DNA from: Candidatus Gordonibacter avicola | Lineage (GTDB): Bacteria; Actinomycetota; Coriobacteriia; Coriobacteriales; Eggerthellaceae | DNA length: 47,984 bases | NCBI GenBank assembly: GCA_019113915.1 | Contig: DXGM01000017.1 | Location: 1-47,984 of the forward strand | Direction: 5' to 3' | Shown: positions 41,365-47,984 of the stretch, piece by piece | How the letters are laid out: each line of letters opens with the position of its first letter | Position numbering within the stretch: the first letter of the stretch is position 1 | Notes under the pieces: model-generated | The model's input: the letters and a program-made list of their open reading frames with translations, nothing else | What the model was told of the DNA's origin: nothing | Databases searched by the model: none | Translations under genes and position numbers: made by a program

Positions 41365-42846
41365 ATGCGCATCGGATTTGACAACGACAAGTACATCGCG
41401 CTGCAAGCAGAGCGCATCCGCGACCGTATTGAGATGTTCGGCGGCAAGCTGTACCTGGAATTCGGCGGCAAGCTGTTCGACGACTACCACGCGGCGCGCG
41501 TGCTGCCCGGCTTCGAGCCCGACTCCAAAATCCGCATGCTGAAGCAGCTGATAGACGATGTGGAAATTATTGTTACCATCAACGCGAACGACATCGAGAA
41601 GAGCAAGCAGCGCGGGGACTTGGGCATCACCTACGATGAGGACTCGCTGCGCCTGATGGACATTTTCCGCGGCATGGGCTTTCTGGTGAACAGCGTGGTG
41701 ATAACCCACTACACGAACCAGCCCGATGCCGACGCGTTCCGCAAGCGCCTGGACGCGCTGGGCATTAAGACGTACGTGCACCACCCCATTGCCGGCTACC
41801 CCTACGACATCGACCACATCGTAAGCGACGAGGGCTACGGCCAAAACGCCTACATCGAAACCACGCGCCCGCTGGTGGTAGTGACCGCGCCGGGCCCCGG
41901 ATCAGGCAAAATGGCCACGTGCCTGTCGCAGCTCTACCATGAGCACGAACGCGGCGTGGCGGCTGGCTACGCGAAGTACGAAACGTTCCCCGTGTGGAAC
42001 TTGCCGCTGAAGCATCCGGTGAACGTGGCGTATGAGGCGGCCACGGTTGACCTGAATGACGTGAACACCATCGACCCCTTCCACTTGGAAGCCTATGGCG
42101 AAACCACGGTGAACTACAACCGCGACGTGGAGATATTCCCCGTGCTGAAAGCCATGATGGAGCGCATTGCGGGCGACAGCCCCTACAAGTCGCCCACCGA
42201 CATGGGTGTGAACATGGCGGGTTTGGCCATTGTGGATGACGAGGCGGTGTGCGACGCGGCGCGCATGGAGATAGTGCGGCGCTACTTCCAGACGGCCGTG
42301 GAAGTGAAGCGCAGCGGCGTGGGCGAAGAGCAGGTGGAGAAGCTGGAGCTGCTCATGAACCAGGCCGGCGTGGGGATGGGGCTCTCCCCCGCGCGCTCGG
42401 CCGCGCTGCTGAAAGAGGAAATGACCGGCGCGCCGGCTGGCGGCATGGTGCTGCCTGACGGCACCGTGGTGACGGGCAAAACGTCCACGCTGCTGGGCGC
42501 GGCATCGTCGCTGATGATGAACGCGCTGAAGGGCGTGGCGGGCGTGGATGACGACATCGATGTCATAAGTGATGAGGTCATTGAGCCCATCTGCCGCCTG
42601 AAAACCGACCAGCTGCACAGCACGAACCCGCGCCTACACTCCGACGAGACACTGATCGCCCTGTCCATCAGCTCCGCCACCGACCCCCTGGCGAAAAAGC
42701 TGATCGACCACATTGACGACCTGCGCGGCTGCGACGCCTTCTTCAGCGTGATTATCTCCGCCACCGACGAGAAGCTGTACCGCACCCTCGGCATCAACGT
42801 CTGCTGCGAACCCAAATACGAGCAACACAGGTACTACCATAAATAG
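41365..42846 (+). CDS. DUF1846 family protein
   Basis: A 493-residue member of the DUF1846 family, conserved in Firmicutes and related anaerobes. Typical segments are the start IGFDNDKYIALQAERI, LYLEFGGKLFDDYHAARVLPGF, VVTAPGPGSGKMATCLSQLYHE (a P-loop-like GPGSGK), SPTDMGVNMAG and LHSDETLIALSISSATD. Structural work on homologues suggests a dimeric NTPase-like fold, but the reaction is not established. The ATG at 41365 has AAAGGGG about 11 bases upstream. It is monocistronic, bounded by a -10 box upstream and a strong terminator downstream. Probably cytosolic. Confidence 0.88.
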   Translation: MRIGFDNDKYIALQAERIRDRIEMFGGKLYLEFGGKLFDDYHAARVLPGFEPDSKIRMLKQLIDDVEIIVTINANDIEKSKQRGDLGITYDEDSLRLMDIFRGMGFLVNSVVITHYTNQPDADAFRKRLDALGIKTYVHHPIAGYPYDIDHIVSDEGYGQNAYIETTRPLVVVTAPGPGSGKMATCLSQLYHEHERGVAAGYAKYETFPVWNLPLKHPVNVAYEAATVDLNDVNTIDPFHLEAYGETTVNYNRDVEIFPVLKAMMERIAGDSPYKSPTDMGVNMAGLAIVDDEAVCDAARMEIVRRYFQTAVEVKRSGVGEEQVEKLELLMNQAGVGMGLSPARSAALLKEEMTGAPAGGMVLPDGTVVTGKTSTLLGAASSLMMNALKGVAGVDDDIDVISDEVIEPICRLKTDQLHSTNPRLHSDETLIALSISSATDPLAKKLIDHIDDLRGCDAFFSVIISATDEKLYRTLGINVCCEPKYEQHRYYHK

Positions 42847-42852
42847 GTAAGA

Positions 42853-42874
42853 GAGAGGGCTTCGGCCCTCTTTT
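42853..42874 (+). terminator. Rho-independent terminator of the DUF1846 gene
   Basis: A perfect stem AGAGGGC/GCCCTCT with the stable loop TTCG is followed by TTTTT, 7 bp after the stop codon. Confidence 0.92.
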
Positions 42875-42923
42875 TGTGCCTGGGCGCGCCTCTCGTGTCA
42901 TCCTGTTGGTAAAAATAGTTTCT

Positions 42924-42952
42924 TTGACAATAGGTTTTTTATACGCAATAAT
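42924..42952 (+). promoter_or_regulatory. Promoter of the HTH/zeta-type pair
   Basis: A perfect TTGACA at 42924-42929 and AATAAT at 42947-42952 are 17 bp apart in A/T-rich DNA. AGGAGG then sits 5 bases before the first ATG. Confidence 0.7.
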
Positions 42953-42979
42953 TATGGGAAACTGCGTTAGGAGGATAGC

Positions 42980-43363
42980 ATGCTCAGCACAAAAGAAGCA
43001 GCCGACAGGCTTGGAATCACCGAAGTACGCGTGAGGGCGCTACTTGAAAAGAACCTTCTGGAAGGCACGAAGGTTGGCCGCACGTGGGTTGTATCGGAAG
43101 AGTCGGTCGAAGCACGCATCCGTCAAAAACCGCGCGCTGGTCGGCCCCCCAAGCAAAAAGAGGTCGAACCCCAAGACAACCCGTTCGACATCGAGAAAGC
43201 CCATCAGCTCTATCTGGACTGCAAAGAAACGCTGTCCGGCATCTTTAACGGCAACTTCCTTAACCAAGCTCAAACCAAAGAAGAAGAAGCTTTCTTCGTA
43301 ACCGTTGCAACGTTTTTCCTCCAAGAAAAGCAGAAACGCCTCATTGAAGAAGGCGTGTTCTGA
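42980..43363 (+). CDS. Excisionase-type HTH DNA-binding protein, probable antitoxin
   Basis: A 127-residue protein. The N-terminal 50 residues form an excisionase/MerR-like helix-turn-helix (LSTKEAADRLGITEVRVRALLEKNLLEGTKVGRTWVV). Next is a basic Pro-rich hinge (RQKPRAGRPPKQKE), then a helical C-terminal part. Its stop TGA overlaps the ATG of the zeta-type kinase by one base, so the two are made together. By analogy with two-gene toxin-antitoxin units, it probably represses the pair through the HTH and neutralises the partner through the C-terminal part; both are inference. It is not homologous to classical epsilon antitoxin as far as I can see. A perfect ribosome site, AGGAGG, precedes the start. 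Confidence 0.75.
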   Translation: MLSTKEAADRLGITEVRVRALLEKNLLEGTKVGRTWVVSEESVEARIRQKPRAGRPPKQKEVEPQDNPFDIEKAHQLYLDCKETLSGIFNGNFLNQAQTKEEEAFFVTVATFFLQEKQKRLIEEGVF

Positions 43364-43977
43364 TGCAGGCGCAGCTTCGCTATACGCTTTTTGCTGGGGT
43401 GAATGGTGCTGGCAAGTCAACGCTTTTTAGGTCTGATCTGTGGGATTCTTCCACGATAACCCCAACCACCCCACGCGTAAACTCAGATGAGATACTTTTA
43501 GCAAGCGGATGGGATTGGACAGACTCCACTGCGCAACTACGCGCAGGAAAGGAAGCGCTTCGTATAGTTAAAACATGCCTTGAGCAGCGGGTTTCTTTCA
43601 ATCAAGAAACCACCTTAACGGGACGCACTATCATGCGTTTTATTGCTCAGGCAAAAGAATTAGGCTTCTACATCACTTTATATTATGTAGGCATTGAAGA
43701 TCCTGAAATAGCCAACCGTCGTATCGCTTATCGGGTGACCCAAGGAGGTCACGGCATAGACCCCGATACGGTGCGGCGGCGCGCAAAAGCATCCTTCGAT
43801 AATTTGGTTCAGGCAGTTCCTCTTTGTGACGAAGTCTTCCTTTTTGACAACACGTATCTTCTGAAACCTATGGCTCGTTTCTTTGCTGGTGACCTTGTTA
43901 GCTATGAAAACCAGAGCATCGACGTCACATGGATACACGAAATCATGATGCGCCTCATCGCCAACAGCGAGACATAA
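43363..43977 (+). CDS. Zeta-toxin-like P-loop kinase, probable toxin
   Basis: A 204-residue P-loop protein. It has Walker A GVNGAGKST (about 12-20), then RVNSDEIL with the Asp typical of zeta-type kinases near 42, NQETTLTG near 87, and a C-terminal region with GGHGIDPDTVRRR that gives the Arg residues common in these kinases. Classical zeta toxins phosphorylate UDP-GlcNAc and so block peptidoglycan synthesis; this substrate is unproven here. It shares one base with the HTH gene before it. Base composition is lower in GC than the dcw genes, as expected of a transferred unit. Confidence 0.8.
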   Translation: MQAQLRYTLFAGVNGAGKSTLFRSDLWDSSTITPTTPRVNSDEILLASGWDWTDSTAQLRAGKEALRIVKTCLEQRVSFNQETTLTGRTIMRFIAQAKELGFYITLYYVGIEDPEIANRRIAYRVTQGGHGIDPDTVRRRAKASFDNLVQAVPLCDEVFLFDNTYLLKPMARFFAGDLVSYENQSIDVTWIHEIMMRLIANSET

Positions 43978-44010
43978 CCTTTGTGAACACAATGTCGCTG
44001 CGCCGCCCAA

Positions 44011-44033
44011 GTGTGACGCGCTTACGCGCTATC
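44011..44033 (+). repeat. Dispersed hairpin motif, copy 2
   Basis: GTGTGACGCGCTTACGCGC then TATC lies 33 bp after the kinase stop. It matches the motif at 13887-13908 with a single inserted base, in the sense orientation after a gene in both places. Confidence 0.45.
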
Positions 44034-44116
44034 AATTGCGTCAAGAGCACCCATCCTACCCTCACATTATGACGCGGGCATCTTGCCAGCACCATAAACA
44101 TTACCTGTCAGGCACT

Positions 44117-44134
44117 CCCCGTGAGGGGCTTTTT
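44117..44134 (+). terminator. Weak terminator-like hairpin after the kinase gene
   Basis: CCCC-GTGA-GGGG followed by CTTTTT. The stem is only 4 bp, so this is tentative. Confidence 0.35.
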
Positions 44135-44167
44135 CGCGCGGCAGGGACGCAGCGTACCCAAAACCAC

Positions 44168-44202
44168 AACAGGCGCGCCCGTGATGGGGAGGCGCGCCTG
44201 TT
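44168..44202 (-). terminator. Long palindromic hairpin, probable terminator of the surface-protein genes
   Basis: AACAGGCGCGCC (44168-44179) and GGCGCGCCTGTT (44191-44202) form a perfect 12-bp stem with an 11-base loop. On the minus strand it lies about 56 bp after the InlB-repeat gene and is followed by GTGGTTTTG. The plus-strand side has GGGTTT, so it may act in both directions. Confidence 0.6.
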
Positions 44203-44257
44203 GGGTTTGCGCAACCGGACGGGTGGTTCCGGCCGCTGGTTGCCGCCTCTAGGAGGC

Positions 44258-45076
44258 TCAGGCGGCACTTACTACGTAGGAGAGGTTAGCTACAGAAACC
44301 TCACCATCTCCTGCGAGGTAGTTGAGTTGGGCTCCATCCGGCAAAGACAGGCTGAAATCAACCAAGAGGGTGGATGGGTTATCAATGGTTCCCGCAGCAA
44401 TAGTCCAACCTTCACCAGGAATGGTTGTTGTTGTTGTTGCTGTCGTGAGAGGAACCTCAACGGTCGATCCGGAGGCCGCAGGCGGCGTCAGCAGAATGCG
44501 CGTACCGCGCAAGGTTGCAACACCGACAAACAGTGAGTCAGCTCCGGAATCCTGTGAACTTTCAACAGCGGTTATTTTAATGGCCCCCGCACTTGTAGAA
44601 GAAAACGGAAGTCCTTCTTGGCCGGTAATGTTACCTGCTGCATCCACCCGAACGAGAGCTTTGCTGGGGAACGTGCACTGTATCTGTAAGGCCCAGTGAG
44701 CATAAAGAGTGGTGTCTGACGTTTTGTCCCACTTACCAAGTCCTTTGCCCTCTGTGTCGAAATACATTTTGTTCGCGCTATCAAAGTAGCCCAGAAACGA
44801 ATAGCCATCTCTTTGTTTTGGGGGCGTCACTGAACCTAGATAAGCATCATAAACAACATCAAAGGTTTGATTCGGCTCTACGCCGTCGTTATCTAGCGTA
44901 ATGGTATAGATAGAAGAGTTCTTTATGTTGATGCTGAGCATAGTGGGTCCCGTGTCCGCAAGAGCTTTTGCTTGAGGCAAAACAAGCATCAAAGCTGCCG
45001 AGAAAACAAGCAGAAACAAAAGCACAACGAGGAGGGGCCGGGTGTGTGGCTTTGAGATATGTCTCATGTCCGGCAT
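44258..45076 (-). CDS. Secreted protein with InlB-type B-repeat
   Basis: About 272 residues. A basic N-terminus is followed by a hydrophobic segment (LLVVLLFLLVFSAALMLVL) and ALA, a Sec signal peptide. One Listeria-Bacteroides (InlB B, flg_new) repeat then follows: FDVVYDAYLG ... YSFLGYFDSAN ... LYAHW, ending near 130. The last 140 residues are Ser/Thr/Gly-rich with TTATTTTTIPGEGW and no recognised domain. No LPxTG motif or C-terminal membrane anchor is visible, so it may be released or bound by a partner. ATG at 45076 is 12 bases from AAGGAG; GTG at 45085 is only 3 bases away, so the start is uncertain. It lies 119 bp after the large surface-protein gene. Confidence 0.75.
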   Translation of the reverse strand: MPDMRHISKPHTRPLLVVLLFLLVFSAALMLVLPQAKALADTGPTMLSINIKNSSIYTITLDNDGVEPNQTFDVVYDAYLGSVTPPKQRDGYSFLGYFDSANKMYFDTEGKGLGKWDKTSDTTLYAHWALQIQCTFPSKALVRVDAAGNITGQEGLPFSSTSAGAIKITAVESSQDSGADSLFVGVATLRGTRILLTPPAASGSTVEVPLTTATTTTTIPGEGWTIAAGTIDNPSTLLVDFSLSLPDGAQLNYLAGDGEVSVANLSYVVSAA

Positions 45077-45155
45077 TGCTGACACACTCCTTTCTTTCAG
45101 CTCCGCAGACGAGTAGCTGCGAAGTAGTAACTAGCGGTGTGAGGAAGTGAGGGAC

Positions 45156-45181
45156 TCTGCCGGGGACACAGCCCCGGCAGA
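45156..45181 (-). other. Hairpin after the large surface-protein gene
   Basis: TCTGCCGGGG and CCCCGGCAGA form a perfect 10-bp stem with a 6-base loop, 14 bp after the stop codon on the minus strand. No T-run follows. It could be a terminator of reduced strength or an RNA-stabilising stem between two genes of one operon. Confidence 0.5.
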
Positions 45182-45195
45182 TTCTGGATGTTGGA

Positions 45196-47984
45196 TTAGA
45201 GGCAGAAGCAGGGGCAAACTCCCGTCGAGCCCGGAGCGTCGCTGGCTCTAGCATCGGGGTCCCCGTCCTTACCTCTATACATGAAGCCATTCGGGTTGTA
45301 TGGAGTCACAGAGCGCTGCCACCAGTAGATCGCCCACGAGTAGGACTGGGGGTGCTTTACGAGGTTCGGATTGGCACCATAACTGTTAGGAACCTTTCCT
45401 TCCCAATATTCATACTGGTAACCCTCAGCTGTTAGCCACGCCCTACCTGCGAAGCTACCTCCAGTGTAGACTGAGTCTGAAAGCTCACGGTAGCTAGCCA
45501 GGAAGAGATAGTCTTGCGAGTATTCAACAATACTATATTGTGCATTCCAGGTAGGCCCATAGGCTTTGAGTACTTGAGCAATTTCCTTCCGTAGATCAAC
45601 TGGAACCATGTTCCAGATTTCACCACCAGGGTTCATCTTTCTACGAAGTCCGCTTGCACCCCAGCCACCAGTGTTGGTAACACTTGTGGGATTCATCTCG
45701 TACGTCTGGTCAAGTAGATTCACAAACTGGAAGGTAAGACCAGCCTTGCTGCGACCGTCAGCAGACCGCTCTGAAAGTTCATCGTGATTGATGCCAATGA
45801 TGCGCACATCGTAGGGAGTATCATCCCAAACAGTCTTGCACTCGTAAGTGTCCTCTTTAGTCATAAAGGATTGATACGCTGCTTTAATGTCTTGGTTGCC
45901 GCTTGCGATTGCGTTGGCATGTTCCTTGACTTCAGCTGCGGTGTACACCTCACCGGTAGTCTTGTCCTTTAGGTAGAAGGGCGATGACTCAACCTTACCG
46001 GATCCAAAGCCGAGAAGAGGCACCGTTTCAAAGGTGTACATTAAGGAGGCAAGTTTTTTCGTCTCGGTGTTTTTGGTAGCAACGCTCGGATTCACCTTGG
46101 CATTGGCAAGGTTGGTTGTGTCGTTGGTGAGGTTCAAGCGAAAGATAAAAGGAGATTTGGACTTGGGCTGTATGGTAAAAGCACTTGGATTATTGGGGGA
46201 CGCAGTTTTAATGTCCTTATCGCATCCAAAATGCATTGCCTCTCCTTCGGCCCCTTCAGGATAGAGACTGAAAAGCTTTTGATTCGTAACAAGAGTGGCA
46301 CCAGTATTCCCCACAAGAACGGTACTAACCTCTTCCTGCGTGCAATCAACTTGAGCCAGATAAACAGGAACATCCATGTTGTTTTCGAAGTACTCCTTTG
46401 ATTGCATGGATGCCGGAGGATTAGCATCTGCCACATCGTAGGGAGTGTCTTTGCCAAAGGTGACACCAACGGGAGCTGTGACATTGAGTTGGGTTTCGCG
46501 AGCGTTAGCGAGATAGGCAGCAGGCAGGGGTACTTCGGAGTTGAGGATGGCAATGTCAGGTTCCCCTTCGGGATTTGGGGAGACTTCGACAATGCGAGTT
46601 GCGCGAGTGAGTTCGATGCCGTCCAAGGAAAGCACAGCGGTTACGTCTGTGGTGCCTGCTTTCTTGGCAGAGATGATACCATCTTCCACCGACAGAGGTG
46701 CAGCGGCGTAGGAGTAGGAAACTTCTATGGGGTCGGGTGCTTGGAGGTTAGCACCTTCGAGCAGGTTGGCTTCCTGACCAGCTTCAATAGTGAGGGTTTC
46801 TTCTGAGAGGGAGATACCGTAAGGCATGAGGTGGTTGTTGTCTGAGGGTATGCCTGGGTTCCAAGTATCTTCGGAGCCTGAGGGAACGTAGATCGAGACG
46901 TTGGTGCAGCCGGCGAGGGCGTCATTTGCTACTTCGGAGTTACCGAGAGCCACCACGCGCTCAAGGGTTGAACAAGAGGCAAAGGCGCGAGAGCCGATGG
47001 AGTTAATGCTGGCGGGAAGCCACACGTCTTTGAGGGAAGTAGCTTCGAAGGCGCGCTCGCCTATCTCGCGAAGAGTGTTCGGAAACTCGATAGCTGCGAG
47101 GTTGGCGCAGCCAGCGAAGGCTCCGTTGTTGATGGTGGTGATGGTTGTGGGGAGTTTCACGCTAGTGAGTGAGCCGCGGTTTGCGAAGGCGCTCTCAGCA
47201 ATGGTGCTTACGCGGTAGGGGACGCCGTTGATCTCGGCAAATGACGGGATTTCAAGGTCGCCTTGCGGGTCATCTTTACCTTGCCAGGTGACTGCGAGCG
47301 TGTAATCGTTGAGCAAGGTGTAAGCGAGGCCGCTGGTTTCGTTGGTGTTCGCACTTGTGGTTGCACCAGGTTGAGCAGGCTCTGCGAAGTGCTGGAAGCC
47401 AGCCGCCTTCCAAACGGCCTTGCGAGCTGCGTAGTCCTGCCCCGCCGGAAGAGCTACAACTGCGGAAGCTTTGACTTCATCAGCGAAGGCCGTCGGGTCG
47501 ATTGATTGAACATTCCCGAGCACAGTGATTGATGCCAGGTCTTTACAACCAGCAAGAGCATACTCACTGATAGATTCAGTCTCGGCTGGCAATACCACGG
47601 CCGTCCCGTAAGCCGAAGGAACCGCAACCAGGGTTTTGAGATCCTTGGTGAACAGCATCCTGTCATGTGAAGCAAATGCGGTGCTGCCATCCCCGGTGGT
47701 GAGTGAGGAGCCCGATTGGCACAGGGACAATGCCTGGGCAGAGACATGGGTTGTAGAACCAGGGATGGCGATAGCACCCTCCTTACCCTCGGGAATGAGT
47801 AGGAGATGCGAGTAGTCTTTCGTAAAGAGCATGCCGTCTAACGAAGAAAAGCCCTCACACTTGGGGCTTATCTGGACGTGCTTAAGTGACGAGATACCTT
47901 TGAGTGCCTCGTCGTCTATTGTTTGAATTGTTTCAGGAAGGGAGAGTGATTCTAGAGAAGAATCAGTGAATGCCCCCCCCCCCC
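45196..47984 (-). CDS. BspA-type leucine-rich repeat surface protein with DUF6273-like C-terminus (partial, 5' end beyond window)
   Basis: At least 929 residues are in the window and the frame stays open to its right edge. The N-terminal part has BspA/LRR_5 repeats of about 23 residues (LPTTITTINNGAFAGCANLAAIEF; SLSLPETIQTIDDEALKGISSL), interrupted by 'island' segments such as MLFTKDYSHLLLIPEG. Next come Ig-like/Big2-type segments (ATRIVEVSPNPEGEPDI). The last ~200 residues match the DUF6273 pattern: RIIGINHDELSERSADG, GGWGASGLRRKMNPGGEIW, QYEYWEG, YWWQRSV and a final GVCPCFCL. These domains occur in surface or secreted proteins of gut and oral bacteria. Signal peptide and start are outside. 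The frame enters from a 12-base G tract at the edge. GC is lower than in the dcw genes. Confidence 0.85.
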   Translation of the reverse strand, partial: GGGAFTDSSLESLSLPETIQTIDDEALKGISSLKHVQISPKCEGFSSLDGMLFTKDYSHLLLIPEGKEGAIAIPGSTTHVSAQALSLCQSGSSLTTGDGSTAFASHDRMLFTKDLKTLVAVPSAYGTAVVLPAETESISEYALAGCKDLASITVLGNVQSIDPTAFADEVKASAVVALPAGQDYAARKAVWKAAGFQHFAEPAQPGATTSANTNETSGLAYTLLNDYTLAVTWQGKDDPQGDLEIPSFAEINGVPYRVSTIAESAFANRGSLTSVKLPTTITTINNGAFAGCANLAAIEFPNTLREIGERAFEATSLKDVWLPASINSIGSRAFASCSTLERVVALGNSEVANDALAGCTNVSIYVPSGSEDTWNPGIPSDNNHLMPYGISLSEETLTIEAGQEANLLEGANLQAPDPIEVSYSYAAAPLSVEDGIISAKKAGTTDVTAVLSLDGIELTRATRIVEVSPNPEGEPDIAILNSEVPLPAAYLANARETQLNVTAPVGVTFGKDTPYDVADANPPASMQSKEYFENNMDVPVYLAQVDCTQEEVSTVLVGNTGATLVTNQKLFSLYPEGAEGEAMHFGCDKDIKTASPNNPSAFTIQPKSKSPFIFRLNLTNDTTNLANAKVNPSVATKNTETKKLASLMYTFETVPLLGFGSGKVESSPFYLKDKTTGEVYTAAEVKEHANAIASGNQDIKAAYQSFMTKEDTYECKTVWDDTPYDVRIIGINHDELSERSADGRSKAGLTFQFVNLLDQTYEMNPTSVTNTGGWGASGLRRKMNPGGEIWNMVPVDLRKEIAQVLKAYGPTWNAQYSIVEYSQDYLFLASYRELSDSVYTGGSFAGRAWLTAEGYQYEYWEGKVPNSYGANPNLVKHPQSYSWAIYWWQRSVTPYNPNGFMYRGKDGDPDARASDAPGSTGVCPCFCL
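47973..47984. repeat. Homopolymer run of at least 12 C (G on the coding strand)
   Basis: The window ends in 12 consecutive C. On the minus strand these are Gly codons (GGG) just before an LRR 'AF' segment of the surface-protein gene. The true length is unknown because the window stops here. Confidence 0.8.

Noticed and set aside
45196..45700. Diversity-generating retroelement target in the DUF6273-like C-terminus
   Set aside because: No reverse transcriptase, template repeat or matching second copy is visible in the window, so there is no evidence of targeted diversification.
1..47984. CRISPR arrays, insertion-sequence transposases or prophage genes
   Set aside because: No regularly spaced direct repeats, transposase or phage structural genes were seen; the tyrosine recombinase fits housekeeping XerD.

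Overview
The window looks like a chromosomal segment from a high-GC, Gram-positive anaerobe. It most resembles the Coriobacteriia/Eggerthellales branch of Actinobacteria. Reasons are the dcw cluster order (no ftsA or ddl, with pgeF-yggS-sepF-yggT-divIVA after ftsZ), an anaerobe-style short ThiC, a DUF1846 protein, and a BspA-like/DUF6273 surface protein. This assignment is inference; no 16S sequence lies in the window.

Layout. Positions 1-260 hold two tandem consensus-like promoters reading left, off the window, into what is probably an rRNA operon. Then come cca (tRNA CCA end), a double-CDGSH iron-sulfur protein, a tRNA-Gln/tRNA-Glu pair with its own strong promoter and terminator, a YtcJ-like amidohydrolase and a membrane diguanylate cyclase. 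Positions 6.9-11.6 kb are thiamine metabolism: a TPP riboswitch followed by thiC-thiM-thiE-thiD, then a separate thiN. RNase P RNA (rnpB) follows, then an ECF-type sigma factor coupled to a DUF2461 gene.

Positions 13.9-19.35 kb, all on the minus strand, hold a MerR regulator with a textbook MerR promoter, a radical SAM/SPASM protein of the AhbD/NirJ (heme-type tetrapyrrole) kind, and a FecBCD/BtuFCD-like importer. The importer ATPase carries a long N-terminal extension encoded by degenerate tandem repeats.

From 39.9 kb down to 19.43 kb runs a nearly gapless division and cell-wall (dcw) cluster on the minus strand: mraZ-rsmH-ftsL-ftsI-murE-murF-mraY-murD-ftsW-murG-murC-murB-ftsQ-ftsZ-pgeF-yggS-sepF-yggT-divIVA. 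It starts at a promoter whose spacer holds two MraZ-type boxes and ends at a clear terminator. Together these genes make lipid II, flip or polymerise it at the septum, and build and place the FtsZ ring. xerD lies just upstream on the same strand.

The right end, from about 42.9 kb, changes character: base composition drops, and it carries a probable HTH/zeta-type toxin-antitoxin pair, a small InlB-repeat secreted protein and a large BspA-LRR/DUF6273 surface protein. The surface gene runs off the window at a run of 12 C. This part looks like an accessory, host- or surface-interaction region.

The most noteworthy items are the MerR/radical-SAM/ABC cluster, the repeat-built extension of its ATPase, the G-tract in the surface-protein gene, and the toxin-antitoxin pair.
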